Shown: one piece after another, positions 28,282 through 37,530 of the stretch
Position numbering within the stretch: position 1 is the first letter of the stretch
Layout of the letters: every line of letters begins with the position of its first letter
Assembly (NCBI GenBank): GCA_052145115.1
Contig: JBKQPG010000096.1
Coordinates: 1 to 64,000, forward strand
Length of the DNA: 64,000 nt
Reading direction: 5' to 3'
Source of the DNA: CAIVVT01 sp052145115
GTDB lineage: Bacteria; Acidobacteriota; Terriglobia; Bryobacterales; Bryobacteraceae
Notes under the pieces: model-generated
Databases searched by the model: none
The model's input: only the letters and a program-made list of their open reading frames with translations
What the model was told of the DNA's origin: nothing
Translations under genes and position numbers: made by a program

Positions 28282-29976
28282 TTATTGGAGGCGGTCCGCG
28301 AACTGCTCCGGCCAGGGCAGGATCTTCAGATCCAGGCTCCTCGATTCGCTGGCCGCGAGCGTCACCTTCGTGCTCTTGCTGGCGATGGTGGCGAGCACTT
28401 CAGGATCCTGGAGCGCCGGATAATCGTACTCCTCGAAGGCGCACGCGATGTAGTCGCCCGGCCGCAGGTTCTTCAGCTCGTAGCCGTTGTTCTGGTTGAG
28501 CTGGGCAACGTGGCGCGGATCGAATTCCCTCAAACGGGCATCCGCCGGCAACAGCACGATGGTCGGCGACTTCAGCGCCGCCTTGCGCTCCTCCGGGATC
28601 TCCACCGTCCCGCTCAGCGTGGCCGCATCCAGCCGGATCACGATTTTCAGGCCCCCCGCCGCGACGGCCGCCCCCTCAACCTCTTTGCCGTACACATCCT
28701 CGCTGCCCAGCAGGATCGATTTGACGTAACCTGCGCCCGATCCCGGGTAGACACTCACGGTGAAGCGGCCGGGCCCGATCCCCGACATCGAAAACGTGCC
28801 GTCCGTCTTGGCCTGAGCATACCCGGCGTAGGAGTATTCGTCGCTGGCGGACCGCAGTTTGACCGCGAAGCCGGTAAAGTCGAAATCCTTCCGCTCCGCG
28901 CCTTCCAGCACAAACGCGCCTTTCGCTTCCAGCGCCGGCTGAATCTGCAGCACGACGCCCTCCAGGCCCGCGTCGCCCACGCTGACAGGCGTATCGGTGC
29001 TCTGCTCGTTGTCCGGGCCGTTGTACTTGAATGCTCTGGCATTGTACTGCCCGGGCGGGACATTGTCCGCCGCGAATGCGCCCTTGTCATCGACCATAGC
29101 GGTCACTCCGGTGTGGGCGCCGGTTCCATCCGCAAGCGTGAATGTGACCACGGCTTGCCTGGCGGGTGATCCGCTCGCGTCCGGCACCTCGCCGGTCACC
29201 TTGACGACCTTCTCCTTCCTCAAGGCGATGTCCCGGCCGGAGAGTTCCTGCCCGGGCTGCACCTCGATCGCGGCGGCCTGGGCGAACTCGGGTGCGTTGG
29301 GGAAGTACCTGGATACAAAGGCGGTTCGCGGGGCGTTCGCCGCGGACGGCGCATCCGGCGGTGCACCGCCTGTCATCCCCATGCGCCGGGCATCGGCCAT
29401 CAGATAATACTCGCCGGACTGCACGTCGGTGAATCGGAATTCTCCGCGGTCGTTGGTCTGCTGCGGCCGGCCTGCCGAGGACGCACGATAGGAACCACGG
29501 TCGTAACGGTACCGCAGCAGTATCACGACAGCGTTCTGCACCGGCTCGCCGTCGTCGTCCACCACCCGCCCGGTGACGATCGCCTGCGGGCGCAGCGCAT
29601 AGCGCAAGCCCGTGAGCGACGCGCTTTCGGTGACCTTGAGAATGCGCGCCGACATCCCGCAATAGCCGCGGGTCATGAGGAAACCGGCCTTGCGCAGCAT
29701 CACCGAGTAGTCCCCGGAGTCGATGTTCTCGATGCGGAACTTGCCCGCGGCATCCGTGACGCCGGAATCGGGGTTACCGCCCCGGCCCTGTTTCTGCAGG
29801 TTGATCTCCACGCGCCGGATCGGCTCCTTGGTGATCTCGTTCACCACCACGCCTTCTACTGTCGCCTTCTTCGTTGCCTCCGTAGTGGAGGGAGCAGTCT
29901 GCTGCGCGGCAGAGGGCGTCTCCTGGCCGCACGCAAGAACCGAACTGACGGCGAGGAACAAACTCAGCCTGGACAT
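28282..29976 (-). CDS. Exported multi-repeat carboxypeptidase-regulatory/Cna-B-like protein
   Basis: A 564-residue exported protein. MSRLSLFLAVSSVLACGQ is a signal peptide with a possible lipobox (VLAC). The body consists of several beta-sandwich repeats of carboxypeptidase-regulatory/Cna-B type (ATVEGVVVNEITKEPIRRVEI; GKFRIENIDSGDYSVMLRKAG; GRVVDDDGEPVQNAVVIL; GEFRFTDVQSGEYYLMADA). I see no catalytic residues. The ATG at 29976 is preferred over the GTG at 29997 because it places the signal peptide at the N-terminus. Likely surface or periplasmic binding or structural role. It stands alone and convergent with the regulator. Confidence 0.75.
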   Translation of the reverse strand: MSRLSLFLAVSSVLACGQETPSAAQQTAPSTTEATKKATVEGVVVNEITKEPIRRVEINLQKQGRGGNPDSGVTDAAGKFRIENIDSGDYSVMLRKAGFLMTRGYCGMSARILKVTESASLTGLRYALRPQAIVTGRVVDDDGEPVQNAVVILLRYRYDRGSYRASSAGRPQQTNDRGEFRFTDVQSGEYYLMADARRMGMTGGAPPDAPSAANAPRTAFVSRYFPNAPEFAQAAAIEVQPGQELSGRDIALRKEKVVKVTGEVPDASGSPARQAVVTFTLADGTGAHTGVTAMVDDKGAFAADNVPPGQYNARAFKYNGPDNEQSTDTPVSVGDAGLEGVVLQIQPALEAKGAFVLEGAERKDFDFTGFAVKLRSASDEYSYAGYAQAKTDGTFSMSGIGPGRFTVSVYPGSGAGYVKSILLGSEDVYGKEVEGAAVAAGGLKIVIRLDAATLSGTVEIPEERKAALKSPTIVLLPADARLREFDPRHVAQLNQNNGYELKNLRPGDYIACAFEEYDYPALQDPEVLATIASKSTKVTLAASESRSLDLKILPWPEQFADRLQ

Positions 29977-30818
29977 GACCCGTTGATCCTCGACCACAGA
30001 CGATTACTTGGAATCCAGGACGTCCCTTCTCACTCCCGAGTTGCTCGCTCGGGGGTGTCCTTCAAGACGCTGATTTCCATCTTCACGTCCTGGTCGCTAT
30101 CAATTGTAAATCCAGCCGCCCCCCTCGGAGCCGTCGGTCTCATGCCTCCGTCCCGAACGCCTCAGGCGGCTTTCCGCTGGGACGCGAACATGGGAATCTT
30201 CCCGGGTGGATCGAGCGCACCGCAGGAGCCCAATGGCCCAACTTGGGCCATTTTGGTCTGTATCTTACTGATTCTTCGTTCACGAACGGCCCAACTTGGG
30301 CCGTCTTGCCTTTTGAACCAAGCGCCGCCATCTTCGCCCTCCGCTGCTTGAAGCTCAGTAGCCGGGTTAAGAACCACTGGGAGCGTCGGCCAGAGTGCAT
30401 GACTGATTGATTCGCCATCTCCTCGTCGCGCAGGCAGCCGGCATGCATGGGGCGACGCGAACGGAGAGAGAATCGTAGACGCTGATGACGCGCCGCCCAC
30501 AGCGTGCGTATAGCCTCGACGTCGATCGGGATGGTCCCCCGTTGCTGACCACCACGCCGGCCACCACGTCGCCGTCGAGCCTGTTCGGTTGGGACGCTGC
30601 CAACTGGTGCAGAATAGGGTCTGCTGTCCAGGAGGGTGCGCTGGGCCGCGGTCCCTTGCAAAGTCTCAGGGCGGCTGCGGCACCGGGAGACACGCCGGCT
30701 TGGGTTCTGGAATCGAAGGAACACGGTCCATCAGCGGGCCGGAACAGCGCGCCCGGTGAGCGTATGCCATCGGGGTGAAACTTCTGTTTGTTGTTTTGCT
30801 ATTGACTCAAAATGCCCC
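29977..30818. other. Long intergenic region with paired palindromes, no gene
   Basis: About 840 bp between divergent genes. Long open frames on both strands here are Arg/Pro/Gln-rich, lack ribosome-binding sites and do not resemble a family. The only structure I can support is the pair of palindromes at 30232-30304. Confidence 0.4.
30232..30304. promoter_or_regulatory. Two near-identical palindromes, 53 bp centre to centre
   Basis: The core GGCCCAACTTGGGCC occurs at 30235-30249 and 30288-30302. The first is a 21-bp palindrome (arms AATGGCCCAA and TTGGGCCATT around C30242). The second is 19 bp (arms ACGGCCCAA and TTGGGCCGT around C30295). Flanking arm bases differ between copies yet stay self-complementary. 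A 53-bp spacing is about five helical turns. This fits two operators for a dimeric DNA-binding protein between the divergent genes at 29976 and 30819, which is inference. Confidence 0.4.
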
Positions 30819-32972
30819 ATGCGAACTCCAACACTCTGCTTTTCCACAATCTCGGCGCTGCTCTTCGCGGCCGCTATCCCGCCCCTCTCCGCCGCTGACT
30901 TGACGCTCAAAGATGCGGGCGTGCAACTCCAGTTCGACCACACTGCGGACCGGCTGCGCCTGCTCCAGATTCGCCGCGCCGACGGCACGCCATTGCTATA
31001 TAGCGACAAGGCCGTGCGCGAGCCTGGCCCCGGGCCGGTGGGCAATCCGCTGGCCGCCGTCGTGCGCGACGGGCGCTACAAGGGGGTGTACGGCATGGAG
31101 CGCTTTCGGGTGAAGAGCCTGACCAGCTCGCCGCGGCGGCTGCTGGTCTACTTGGCGCATGAAGAGATGCCGCTCGAACTGGCGCTGGAAATCGAAATCG
31201 ACGGCAATGTCGTGCGCTGGAGCGGCCAGGCGTTCTGGAACGGCGACACAGCCATCGATCTGGACATCTATTACCCGCTGCTGTCGCGGGTGCGCTTCGA
31301 CGCGCCGGAGCGCGATCGGATTCTGGTGGCGAAGACCTCCGGCCTGACGCTTGGCCCGTTGAGCGAGTTGAACTACGGCGAGACCTACATCGGCAGCTTG
31401 GCCGCGCCGGTGATGCTGGTGGAAGGCGGAAACCGCGGCCTCGCCTTTGTCGACAACAACCGCACGGATTGGGGGCCGGATCCCTCGGCGGCGGCGCAGC
31501 ACGGGCAGGTTGCGGGCAATACGTTTCCGCTTTCCGGGGAACAGAGAGGGCGCTCGGAGGTGAAGGGTGGCGAGCAGGGACCATACGCAGGCATCCGCAC
31601 CACGCGCTGGTTTCGGCCGATTCAACAGGCGGGCGGCGAAGCGGCCTACGATGCGGCGGAGAAGCCCGCCGCAGGGTTCCCCACCAAGAAACTCGGCGAT
31701 GCCGTTGACCTCGGTCCGGTGCTCACCTATCCCTACGCCGGCACTTGGAAGCAGGGCGCAGCCTGGGCGCGCACCGTGCGCGACGATCTGCCGTTCCGCA
31801 TCTCACCGGCCGAGTGGTTCCGCCAGACGACGTTCATCGCCGAGGATATTGGTGACGACCTGGTGCGCGCCGGCAAAACCGCTTACGACTATCCAATGCT
31901 GCTCGCCGCAAAGCAGAGGATGGGCGCCGATCTTTTTCTCTTGCCGGGCTTCCATGATCCCGAGGTGCTTGGGACGAGTTACAATTTCTTGAACCGCGGC
32001 GATTACTTTCTGGCCGCGCAGAACCTGGGCGGCCCCGAAGCCGTGCGCCAGGGCGTGGCGACGGTCCACCGCCAGGGCGGCCACGTGCTTTACTACATCG
32101 AGGGGCTCATCGTCTGGAAGCGTTCGCGCATCGGGCGCGGCGGCGCGGCGGAGTGGGCCCTGATGAACGCCGACGGCTCCTACTATGAGCACTACAAGGG
32201 CTTCTACCACATGTGCCCGGCGGATCCGCACTGGCAGGAGTGGTTTGCGAAAATGGCTGCCGGCGTGATGCGCAGCACGGGCGTCGACGGCTTCTTCATC
32301 GATTCGCTGACCGCGACCAACAACCATCGCTGCTTCAATCCCGCGCACCATCACCCGCATCCCGACGTCTGGAATTGGGGTGTGCGCCAGACACTGCAGC
32401 GCATGCGCGAGGAGCTGGACAAAGTCAACCCGAACGCCGTGCTGTTCACCGAGGGCGAGGCCGACATGGCCCGCGAATTCGTGGACGGCTTCGTTTCCCA
32501 CAGCCACTCCTGGGGGCGCGGCGAGTTCACCGAGCCGTTGGTGCGCTTTCTCTACCCCGACATGCGCGCATACGAGAGCTGGGGCAACGGGGAGCAGCCC
32601 GAGCGCGAGCATGTTTTCAACGCCGTGCACGGCCATCGCATCTACGCGCACAACTGGCGGGTCGAGCAGATGGCCCCGTTGAGCCTGCGCACGCGGCGCT
32701 ACTACGACGCTTATCCAGAGCTCAGCGAGAATCCCATCTCGACCCTCGATGCGAAATGTGCAGGATGTCTGGCTGAGCTTTTCGAAGGGCGACGCATGGT
32801 GGTGACCGCGGGCAATCCCACGGGCCTGGACGTGGAGGTAACGCTTAGCATTCCGGCGCAAGGTGCCATGCTTTTCGATCGGGTGGACGGCCTGCGGCTC
32901 CCGCTCGATCGCGGCACGGCGAAGCTGAAGCTACGGCCCTGGGACTTCCGCTGCTTCGAGTTGCGTCCCTGA
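30819..32972 (+). CDS. Secreted DUF6259-type glycoside hydrolase
   Basis: A 717-residue secreted protein. The ATG at 30819 is chosen because it starts a clean signal peptide (MRTPTLCFSTISALLFAAAI...SAA); the longer open frame is unsupported. Residues about 30-290 form a beta-sandwich-like N-terminal domain. Residues about 330-600 look like a TIM barrel of DUF6259 glycosidases, with the strand motif STGVDGFFIDSLTATNNHRCF (probable catalytic Asp) and AVLFTEGEADMA (probable acidic partner). Substrate is unknown. It is transcribed alone and divergent from the carboxypeptidase-regulatory-like protein. Confidence 0.72.
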   Translation: MRTPTLCFSTISALLFAAAIPPLSAADLTLKDAGVQLQFDHTADRLRLLQIRRADGTPLLYSDKAVREPGPGPVGNPLAAVVRDGRYKGVYGMERFRVKSLTSSPRRLLVYLAHEEMPLELALEIEIDGNVVRWSGQAFWNGDTAIDLDIYYPLLSRVRFDAPERDRILVAKTSGLTLGPLSELNYGETYIGSLAAPVMLVEGGNRGLAFVDNNRTDWGPDPSAAAQHGQVAGNTFPLSGEQRGRSEVKGGEQGPYAGIRTTRWFRPIQQAGGEAAYDAAEKPAAGFPTKKLGDAVDLGPVLTYPYAGTWKQGAAWARTVRDDLPFRISPAEWFRQTTFIAEDIGDDLVRAGKTAYDYPMLLAAKQRMGADLFLLPGFHDPEVLGTSYNFLNRGDYFLAAQNLGGPEAVRQGVATVHRQGGHVLYYIEGLIVWKRSRIGRGGAAEWALMNADGSYYEHYKGFYHMCPADPHWQEWFAKMAAGVMRSTGVDGFFIDSLTATNNHRCFNPAHHHPHPDVWNWGVRQTLQRMREELDKVNPNAVLFTEGEADMAREFVDGFVSHSHSWGRGEFTEPLVRFLYPDMRAYESWGNGEQPEREHVFNAVHGHRIYAHNWRVEQMAPLSLRTRRYYDAYPELSENPISTLDAKCAGCLAELFEGRRMVVTAGNPTGLDVEVTLSIPAQGAMLFDRVDGLRLPLDRGTAKLKLRPWDFRCFELRP

Positions 32973-33134
32973 CCGGATCGTGACGGCCACGGAATGGCAA
33001 GCACACAGTGCAACTATACCTGCTGATATCGGGAGCAGTTGGCGTCTCGAGTTGCGAAATTACTCGGCAGCGGGCGCGTCGAGTGGCGCCTCGAGGGCTG
33101 CGGCTCGCCGAGGTTCCAACCGGCGCCCGGAGCC

Positions 33135-33650
33135 TTATCGCCCTTTCACCGCTTCCCACCCCGGCAACGACACCGTCGTCCTGTAGTTCGACTCGTTTTA
33201 GTGCGGGCTGCGGTCCGGCGCGCAGATCTTCGAGCCTTGGAACGGCCGGTCCTGCGTGTAGATCCAGACCCGTTCCTGGTCCTACAGGATCACCTCGTCC
33301 CGCTGATCGCCCGTCACGTCCGCCGTGTACGCCGCCAGGTCCGGATGCCCGTCGTCGGGGAACATCACCACCCGCCGCAGTTGGCCGTCCACCATGCCGC
33401 CCTCGCGCGTGTCGCCCGACAGCAGCACGTACTCCTGTCCGTCGCCCTTCCAGTTCACCGGCAGCAGCGGGCTCCCCGTGTGGATCGGCTCCCCCTGCTC
33501 CACTAGGTTGCCGTCCCAATCGAAGATGCTGATGATCCCCGGATTACGCCAGTAATTGACCGTCAGCAGTTGCAGCCCCGCCACGTCCATCCGGAATTTG
33601 CCGATCGACGGACTCTGCGCATGTCCGATCCGCACGTGCTTCAGCACCTT
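33135..33650 (-). pseudogene. Remnant of FG-GAP/rhamnogalacturonan-lyase-like C-terminal region, two in-frame stops
   Basis: The minus-strand frame reads IGHAQSPSIGKFRMDVAGLQ, VNWKGDGQEYVLLSGDTREGG and ADVTGDQRDEVIL, then TAG (33282-33284). It continues in the same frame with DQERVWIYTQDRPFQGSK, meets TAA (33198-33200), then NESNYRTTVSLPGWEAVKGR and the terminal TAA (33135-33137). The motifs match the C-terminus of large secreted FG-GAP/lyase-like proteins and align with the remnant at 7129-7440. Two nonsense codons without a frameshift mark a young pseudogene whose N-terminal part is missing. Confidence 0.6.
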
Positions 33651-33719
33651 CTGACCTGACCGGCGCTTTCTGTACCAGTCGAACGGAGAGACTGGAGACA
33701 GAAAACTCCGGTCATGTGA

Positions 33720-33956
33720 GCGCGACGGGCTGCGTTCGGACAGGCCATCTCGCGTCTCCAACAGGCCTCCGGCGCCGCCGTCTCCACGCTGCTAAGGGTT
33801 ATGGTGGAGCCCGGCACGCCGGCTTCCACACACATCCGTGCAGCGGACTGCGTGCTGGATCACGCCAAGCAGGCCATCGAACGCGAAGATGTTGAGGCGC
33901 GGGTGGCGGCGCTGGAGCAGGCCGCGGAAATCAAGAAGCCGGGATGGCGGCAATGA
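33720..33956 (+). pseudogene. C-terminal fragment of an HTH/terminase-small-subunit-like protein
   Basis: A frame with no start codon opens after TGA at 33717-33719 and reads ARRAAFGQAISRLQQASGAA, VSTLLRVMVEPGTPASTHIR, AADCVLDHAKQAIEREDVEA and RVAALEQAAEIKKPGWRQ, ending at TGA 33954-33956. I recall this as the C-terminal half of small helix-turn-helix proteins frequent in Solibacter-type genomes; the N-terminal HTH is missing here. The fragment ends in a 4-nt overlap (ATGA) with the next small gene, so it is the first member of the duplicated cassette. Whether it is truncated or starts at a non-standard codon is open. Confidence 0.5.
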
Positions 33957-34237
33957 GCATGCGCCTCAAATCGCGGCTCGTGCGGCTGGAACGCATCGAG
34001 GCGGCATCCCGCCTGGTGATCCGAATCCGAATCGGCGAGGTCAAACGATTGCCGCCTGAGTACACCGGCGAGCGGCACCTCGTGGTTGTGAAGCAGCTTC
34101 CGCCCAACTCTTACGGCCTGGAACTGGTTGAATTTGAAGAGCGGCCGGGGCTAGCGCCCCAGCGGTCGTCAGGGCCAAGCAACGAACGCATCATTAACAT
34201 AAACATTTGTCTCGTTGGCCCAGCGGAGGGACGATGA
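33953..34237 (+). CDS. Small 'RLE' conserved hypothetical protein (94 aa)
   Basis: Starts at the ATG that overlaps the preceding stop (ATGA, 33953-33956) and reads MSMRLKSRLVRLERIEAASR, then RLPPEYTGERHLVVVKQLPP. It ends in an ATGA overlap with the next gene. A slightly longer start at 33944 is possible. The N-terminal basic R-x-RLERIE segment is similar in style to the N-terminus of the next protein, suggesting both share a short helical motif. The last 21 codons exist again at the window start (1-66). No signal peptide, membrane segment or known domain is visible, and no function is assigned. Confidence 0.6.
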   Translation: MSMRLKSRLVRLERIEAASRLVIRIRIGEVKRLPPEYTGERHLVVVKQLPPNSYGLELVEFEERPGLAPQRSSGPSNERIININICLVGPAEGR

Positions 34238-34544
34238 AGGCAATCGGGCGGCGGGTGTGCCGGCTTGAGGATCGGTTCGCGCCGCCGGACAAGCCACGGG
34301 AGCGTTATCGACTGGTGGTGAGATCGTGGGGCCCGGAAGAGGGTCTGCAGAATGCGACGTGCCAGCGTACGCTCTGCGCGAACGGATTGCTCATGGAAGT
34401 TGTGCGTTTGAATGGCAGCAGTGACGGCTTGACCGATGAGGATTTGGACAGGTTCGTCGAGAGCTTCCCGATGGAGCCGGTCGGAGGCTCCGTCAGCCGA
34501 TCCTGAAACGGCACGCTTGCCCAGCCAGTTACCTACCGATACTG
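34172..34544 (+). repeat. Direct repeat copy B (partner 1-373)
   Basis: Gapless match to bases 1-373, with about 20 differences, ending at the same CCTACCGATA motif. This copy is embedded in its full context (HTH-like fragment and first small gene upstream), which shows what the truncated copy at the window start probably looked like. Confidence 0.85.
34234..34506 (+). CDS. Small conserved hypothetical protein, copy 2 (90 aa)
   Basis: Second copy of the 63-335 gene: MKAIGRRVCRLEDRFAPPDK at the N-terminus and LTDEDLDRFVESFPMEPVGG near the C-terminus. A GCGGAGGG ribosome-binding site precedes the ATG, and ATGA overlap couples it to the upstream gene. An alternative TTG start at 34207 would add nine residues but lacks its own binding site. 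It is the third gene of a tightly coupled small-protein cassette of unknown function. Confidence 0.6.
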   Translation: MKAIGRRVCRLEDRFAPPDKPRERYRLVVRSWGPEEGLQNATCQRTLCANGLLMEVVRLNGSSDGLTDEDLDRFVESFPMEPVGGSVSRS

Positions 34545-34714
34545 CTGCATATCGCCGTTGGCGCTGCAGCAGAGAATAGAGGACTCGTCGTTGGCGAGCT
34601 TGCAGCAGCGGATAGTAAAGCCGGGCGGGCGGTTGGCGAAACACAGCGGACAGCACCGCCTCGCCGAAACGAAGACGGCCACCGGGGAGCGGATGCGGCC
34701 CGCGGGATTAAAGA

Positions 34715-35893
34715 ATGGTGGCTGGGTGTATGCTGAACAGGATCCGGCCCCCCAAAATGGAGATCCGAGCTGAGGTTGCTCCCAAGCCGCCCCCATCGGC
34801 AGCCGCCGCAGGAACTGGGCGGCTCGACTCCCTCGATGCCCTGCGCGGCTTCGACATGTTCTGGATTATCGGCGGCGGCGCGATGGTCGAAGGAGTTGCA
34901 AAGGCTGTTGATTTACCTGCCCTGAACGCGCTCGTTCCCCAATTCGAGCATGTGCGCTGGCAGGGATTGCACTTCTGGGACGTCATCTGGCCGCTGTTCA
35001 TGTTTATCGTCGGGGTCTCGATCGCGTTCTCGACGACACGGCGGAAGGCGGCCGGTGCCAGCCGCCGCACGCTCTATCTGCACGCCGCACGGCGCGCAGC
35101 CATCCTGTTCGTGCTCGGCATGATCGCGCAGGGCCACCTGCTGGCTTGGGACCTCTCGAAACTCTGGCCGTGCCACAGCGTCCTGCACGGGATCGCCGCC
35201 GGGTACTTGATCGCGGTGGCCGTCACGCTTGAGTTCCGCCCCAGAACACAAGTTCTTATCACCACCTCGTTCCTGCTGTTGTATTGGGCGCTGCTAATGC
35301 TGGTGCCGGTGCCCGGCGTCGGCGCGGGCGTCCTCACGCCGACCGGCAACATGGCGACGTGGATCGACCAGCTTGTTCTCAGGCGTTTTCACCATGGCGA
35401 GAACACGTGGTTCGTCAGCTACCTCGGGTTCGCCTCCTCGGTTCTGCTTGGCGTTATGGCGGGACACGTACTGCTCTCGGCTAGGACGGCAGCGGCGAAG
35501 CTACGTGTGCTGGCCGCTGCCGGTGCGGGCTGCCTTGCCGCCGGGCTCGTTTGGAGCCTGGCGCTCCCTATCATCAAGCTGCTGTGGACCAGCTCCTTTG
35601 TGCTCGTATCCGGGGGCTTCAGCTTTCTCTCACTCGCGCTGTTCTATTGGATCATCGATGTCCGCGGCTGGCGCCGATGGGCGTTTCCATTCCGCGTGAT
35701 CGGGATGAACGCCCTCGTGGCGTACATGGCCATGGTGCTGGTCGACCTCCGCGGCATCGGTAAGATCTTCATCGGAAGCCTGTTGTCGCGAGTGGGAAGA
35801 TGGGACAGCCTGCTCTCGGAGGCCGCGGCGTGCCTCGTCCTCTGGCTCTTCCTCTACTGGATGTACCGCACGCGCTCGTTCGTGAAGATCTGA
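34715..35893 (+). CDS. HGSNAT-like (DUF5009) membrane acyltransferase
   Basis: A 392-residue polytopic inner-membrane protein with about 10 hydrophobic helices. The hallmarks of the heparan-alpha-glucosaminide N-acetyltransferase/DUF5009 family are present: RLDSLDALRGFDMFWIIGGG near the N-terminus, LHFWDVIWPLFMFIVGVSIA, and a conserved His in CHSVLHGIAAGYLIA. Relatives acetylate sugars across the membrane using acetyl-CoA; in bacteria the substrate is usually unknown. No strong ribosome-binding site marks the start, and ATG codons at 34730 or 34757 (MEIRAEVAPK) would remove little. It stands alone. Confidence 0.8.
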   Translation: MVAGCMLNRIRPPKMEIRAEVAPKPPPSAAAAGTGRLDSLDALRGFDMFWIIGGGAMVEGVAKAVDLPALNALVPQFEHVRWQGLHFWDVIWPLFMFIVGVSIAFSTTRRKAAGASRRTLYLHAARRAAILFVLGMIAQGHLLAWDLSKLWPCHSVLHGIAAGYLIAVAVTLEFRPRTQVLITTSFLLLYWALLMLVPVPGVGAGVLTPTGNMATWIDQLVLRRFHHGENTWFVSYLGFASSVLLGVMAGHVLLSARTAAAKLRVLAAAGAGCLAAGLVWSLALPIIKLLWTSSFVLVSGGFSFLSLALFYWIIDVRGWRRWAFPFRVIGMNALVAYMAMVLVDLRGIGKIFIGSLLSRVGRWDSLLSEAAACLVLWLFLYWMYRTRSFVKI

Positions 35894-36187
35894 ATGTAAA
35901 TGAAATTATTGGCCGCCTGCCGAACGCGCGGTAATAGTTCCACCGGAAGCACACTTTAAGAACCCCTGATCTGTGCAGCGGCGGACATTCAGAATTATGC
36001 AGCCGAGTTCCCCGGCTATCCTCCTATGGAAAAGTACTTCTAAAACACCGGCTCGGCAGAGGCCATGCCCGGCTGGTGGCACAGCAACCGCTGCCGATCT
36101 CACCAGATATCGCCGTGGTAACTCGCACGATGCTGGCATTGAGAAGCCGCACATGAAGACAGGAGCCGTCCACGGGGTAGTGCCGGA

Positions 36188-37453
36188 TTAGTATTCGATG
36201 GCCTCGCGGCCAACAGCCAGGTTCAGTTGCCCAACTGCGGTGAGATATGCGCCGGTCAGGTTGAGATACGCAACCTGAACCGCCCGGTAGTCGCGCTGGG
36301 CATCCAGAAAGTCCACCAGCGCCGACGCGCCGTGCAGGTAAGAGTACGAAACCGAGTCACGGACACGAGTGGACGTTGCCAGGTACTTCTCCTTGTAAGT
36401 ACGCAGGAGGTTCGAAGCGCTGACCAGTGCGACGTAGGCCGAATCGACGTCGCTGAAGACCTGGGCCAGCGCGGCGTCGTGCAACCGCTCCGCGTGCGCG
36501 ACGTCCAGGCGCGTGCGCTCCTTTTCCCCCTGATTCTTGTCGAAAATACGCAGTGGGATGTTCACGCTCACGCCGAGATACACCGGAATCGGCGGGTTCC
36601 GGCCAAAGTCGACACCGAAGGTCGGATCCGCCGAGCCGTTGGCCACAGCTAGCTTGTAGTCGGTCTTCGCCTTATCGATGGCCGCCACGGCGGCCTTCAG
36701 ATCAGGCCGCGATTCGAGTGCGATGGTATGGAACGACTCGAGTGGCTCGATGTGGTTGCCGGAATCAAACGATCCGGTGATATCGAAATTGTCGGCCGGC
36801 GTGCGGTCGTTGAGCAGCGTGAGCAACACAATTTTGGCGCTGCGCAGGTTCACGCTGGCGGTTTCGAAATCGGATTCATACTGCACCCGCTGCAACTCCA
36901 GGCGGTCCAGATCGACGCGCGCAATGTCGCCGCTCTGCAGGCGCGCGCGGCTGATCGTGAGCTCCTTGTCAAAGTAGTCGAGGTTGTCCTCGGCCAGCGC
37001 GAGCACCTGCTTGGCCTGCAGGAGCTGAACGAAGGCGCTGCGCAGGCTGAACAGCAGCGTGCGTTCCAGATCCGACTGTTGCGAGACGGCGATGCCGGTG
37101 GCCTTCTGGGCGCTTTCCAGGCGCAGTTCGCGCTTGTGCTGGCGCTCATGAAGATAGCTGAAGGAGAGCAGTGGGAAGGCGTAGCCGAGCGGACGGTATG
37201 GATTCGTGGAGAACGGGTCGAGCTGATCGAGGCCCACGGTCATATCCGGGTTGGGCCGCAGATAGGCCGTGATCTCGGCGGCCTTCGATTCATCAATGCC
37301 GATCTGGCCAGCGATCAACGTGGGGTTGGCTGCCTCGAACTTCTCCCGCACCTGCCGCCAGGTCAACGGAGTCTGGGCGAACAGACCGCCCGCGAACAGC
37401 AACGCGGCCAGGAGCGCTGGTTGAACTTGCAGAATTAGACGACGCATCTTCAC
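36188..37453 (-). CDS. czcC: TolC-family outer-membrane efflux protein (CzcC-like)
   Basis: A 421-residue outer-membrane factor. MKMRRLILQVQPALLAALLFAGGLFA is a signal peptide. Two TolC-type repeats with long helical hairpins follow (about 30-215 and 225-415), including SLRSAFVQLLQAKQVLALAEDNLDYFDKELTISRARLQSGDIARVDLDRLELQR. Third gene of the minus-strand CzcBAC-type operon, 77 bp behind the RND pump. It would form the outer-membrane channel of the tripartite exporter. The symbol follows the operon context and the pump type. Confidence 0.87.
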   Translation of the reverse strand: MKMRRLILQVQPALLAALLFAGGLFAQTPLTWRQVREKFEAANPTLIAGQIGIDESKAAEITAYLRPNPDMTVGLDQLDPFSTNPYRPLGYAFPLLSFSYLHERQHKRELRLESAQKATGIAVSQQSDLERTLLFSLRSAFVQLLQAKQVLALAEDNLDYFDKELTISRARLQSGDIARVDLDRLELQRVQYESDFETASVNLRSAKIVLLTLLNDRTPADNFDITGSFDSGNHIEPLESFHTIALESRPDLKAAVAAIDKAKTDYKLAVANGSADPTFGVDFGRNPPIPVYLGVSVNIPLRIFDKNQGEKERTRLDVAHAERLHDAALAQVFSDVDSAYVALVSASNLLRTYKEKYLATSTRVRDSVSYSYLHGASALVDFLDAQRDYRAVQVAYLNLTGAYLTAVGQLNLAVGREAIEY

Positions 37454-37530
37454 CTCACTTCACACTTCACATCGCACCCGGCCTCGTTACGCAATGCCGC
37501 ATCTTCCGGGCTGGCAGGGCGCAGCCCGCA

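Noticed and set aside
30140..30724. 194-codon minus-strand frame in the palindrome region
   Set aside because: Arg/Ser/Pro-rich, no start support, spans the palindromes; not gene-like.
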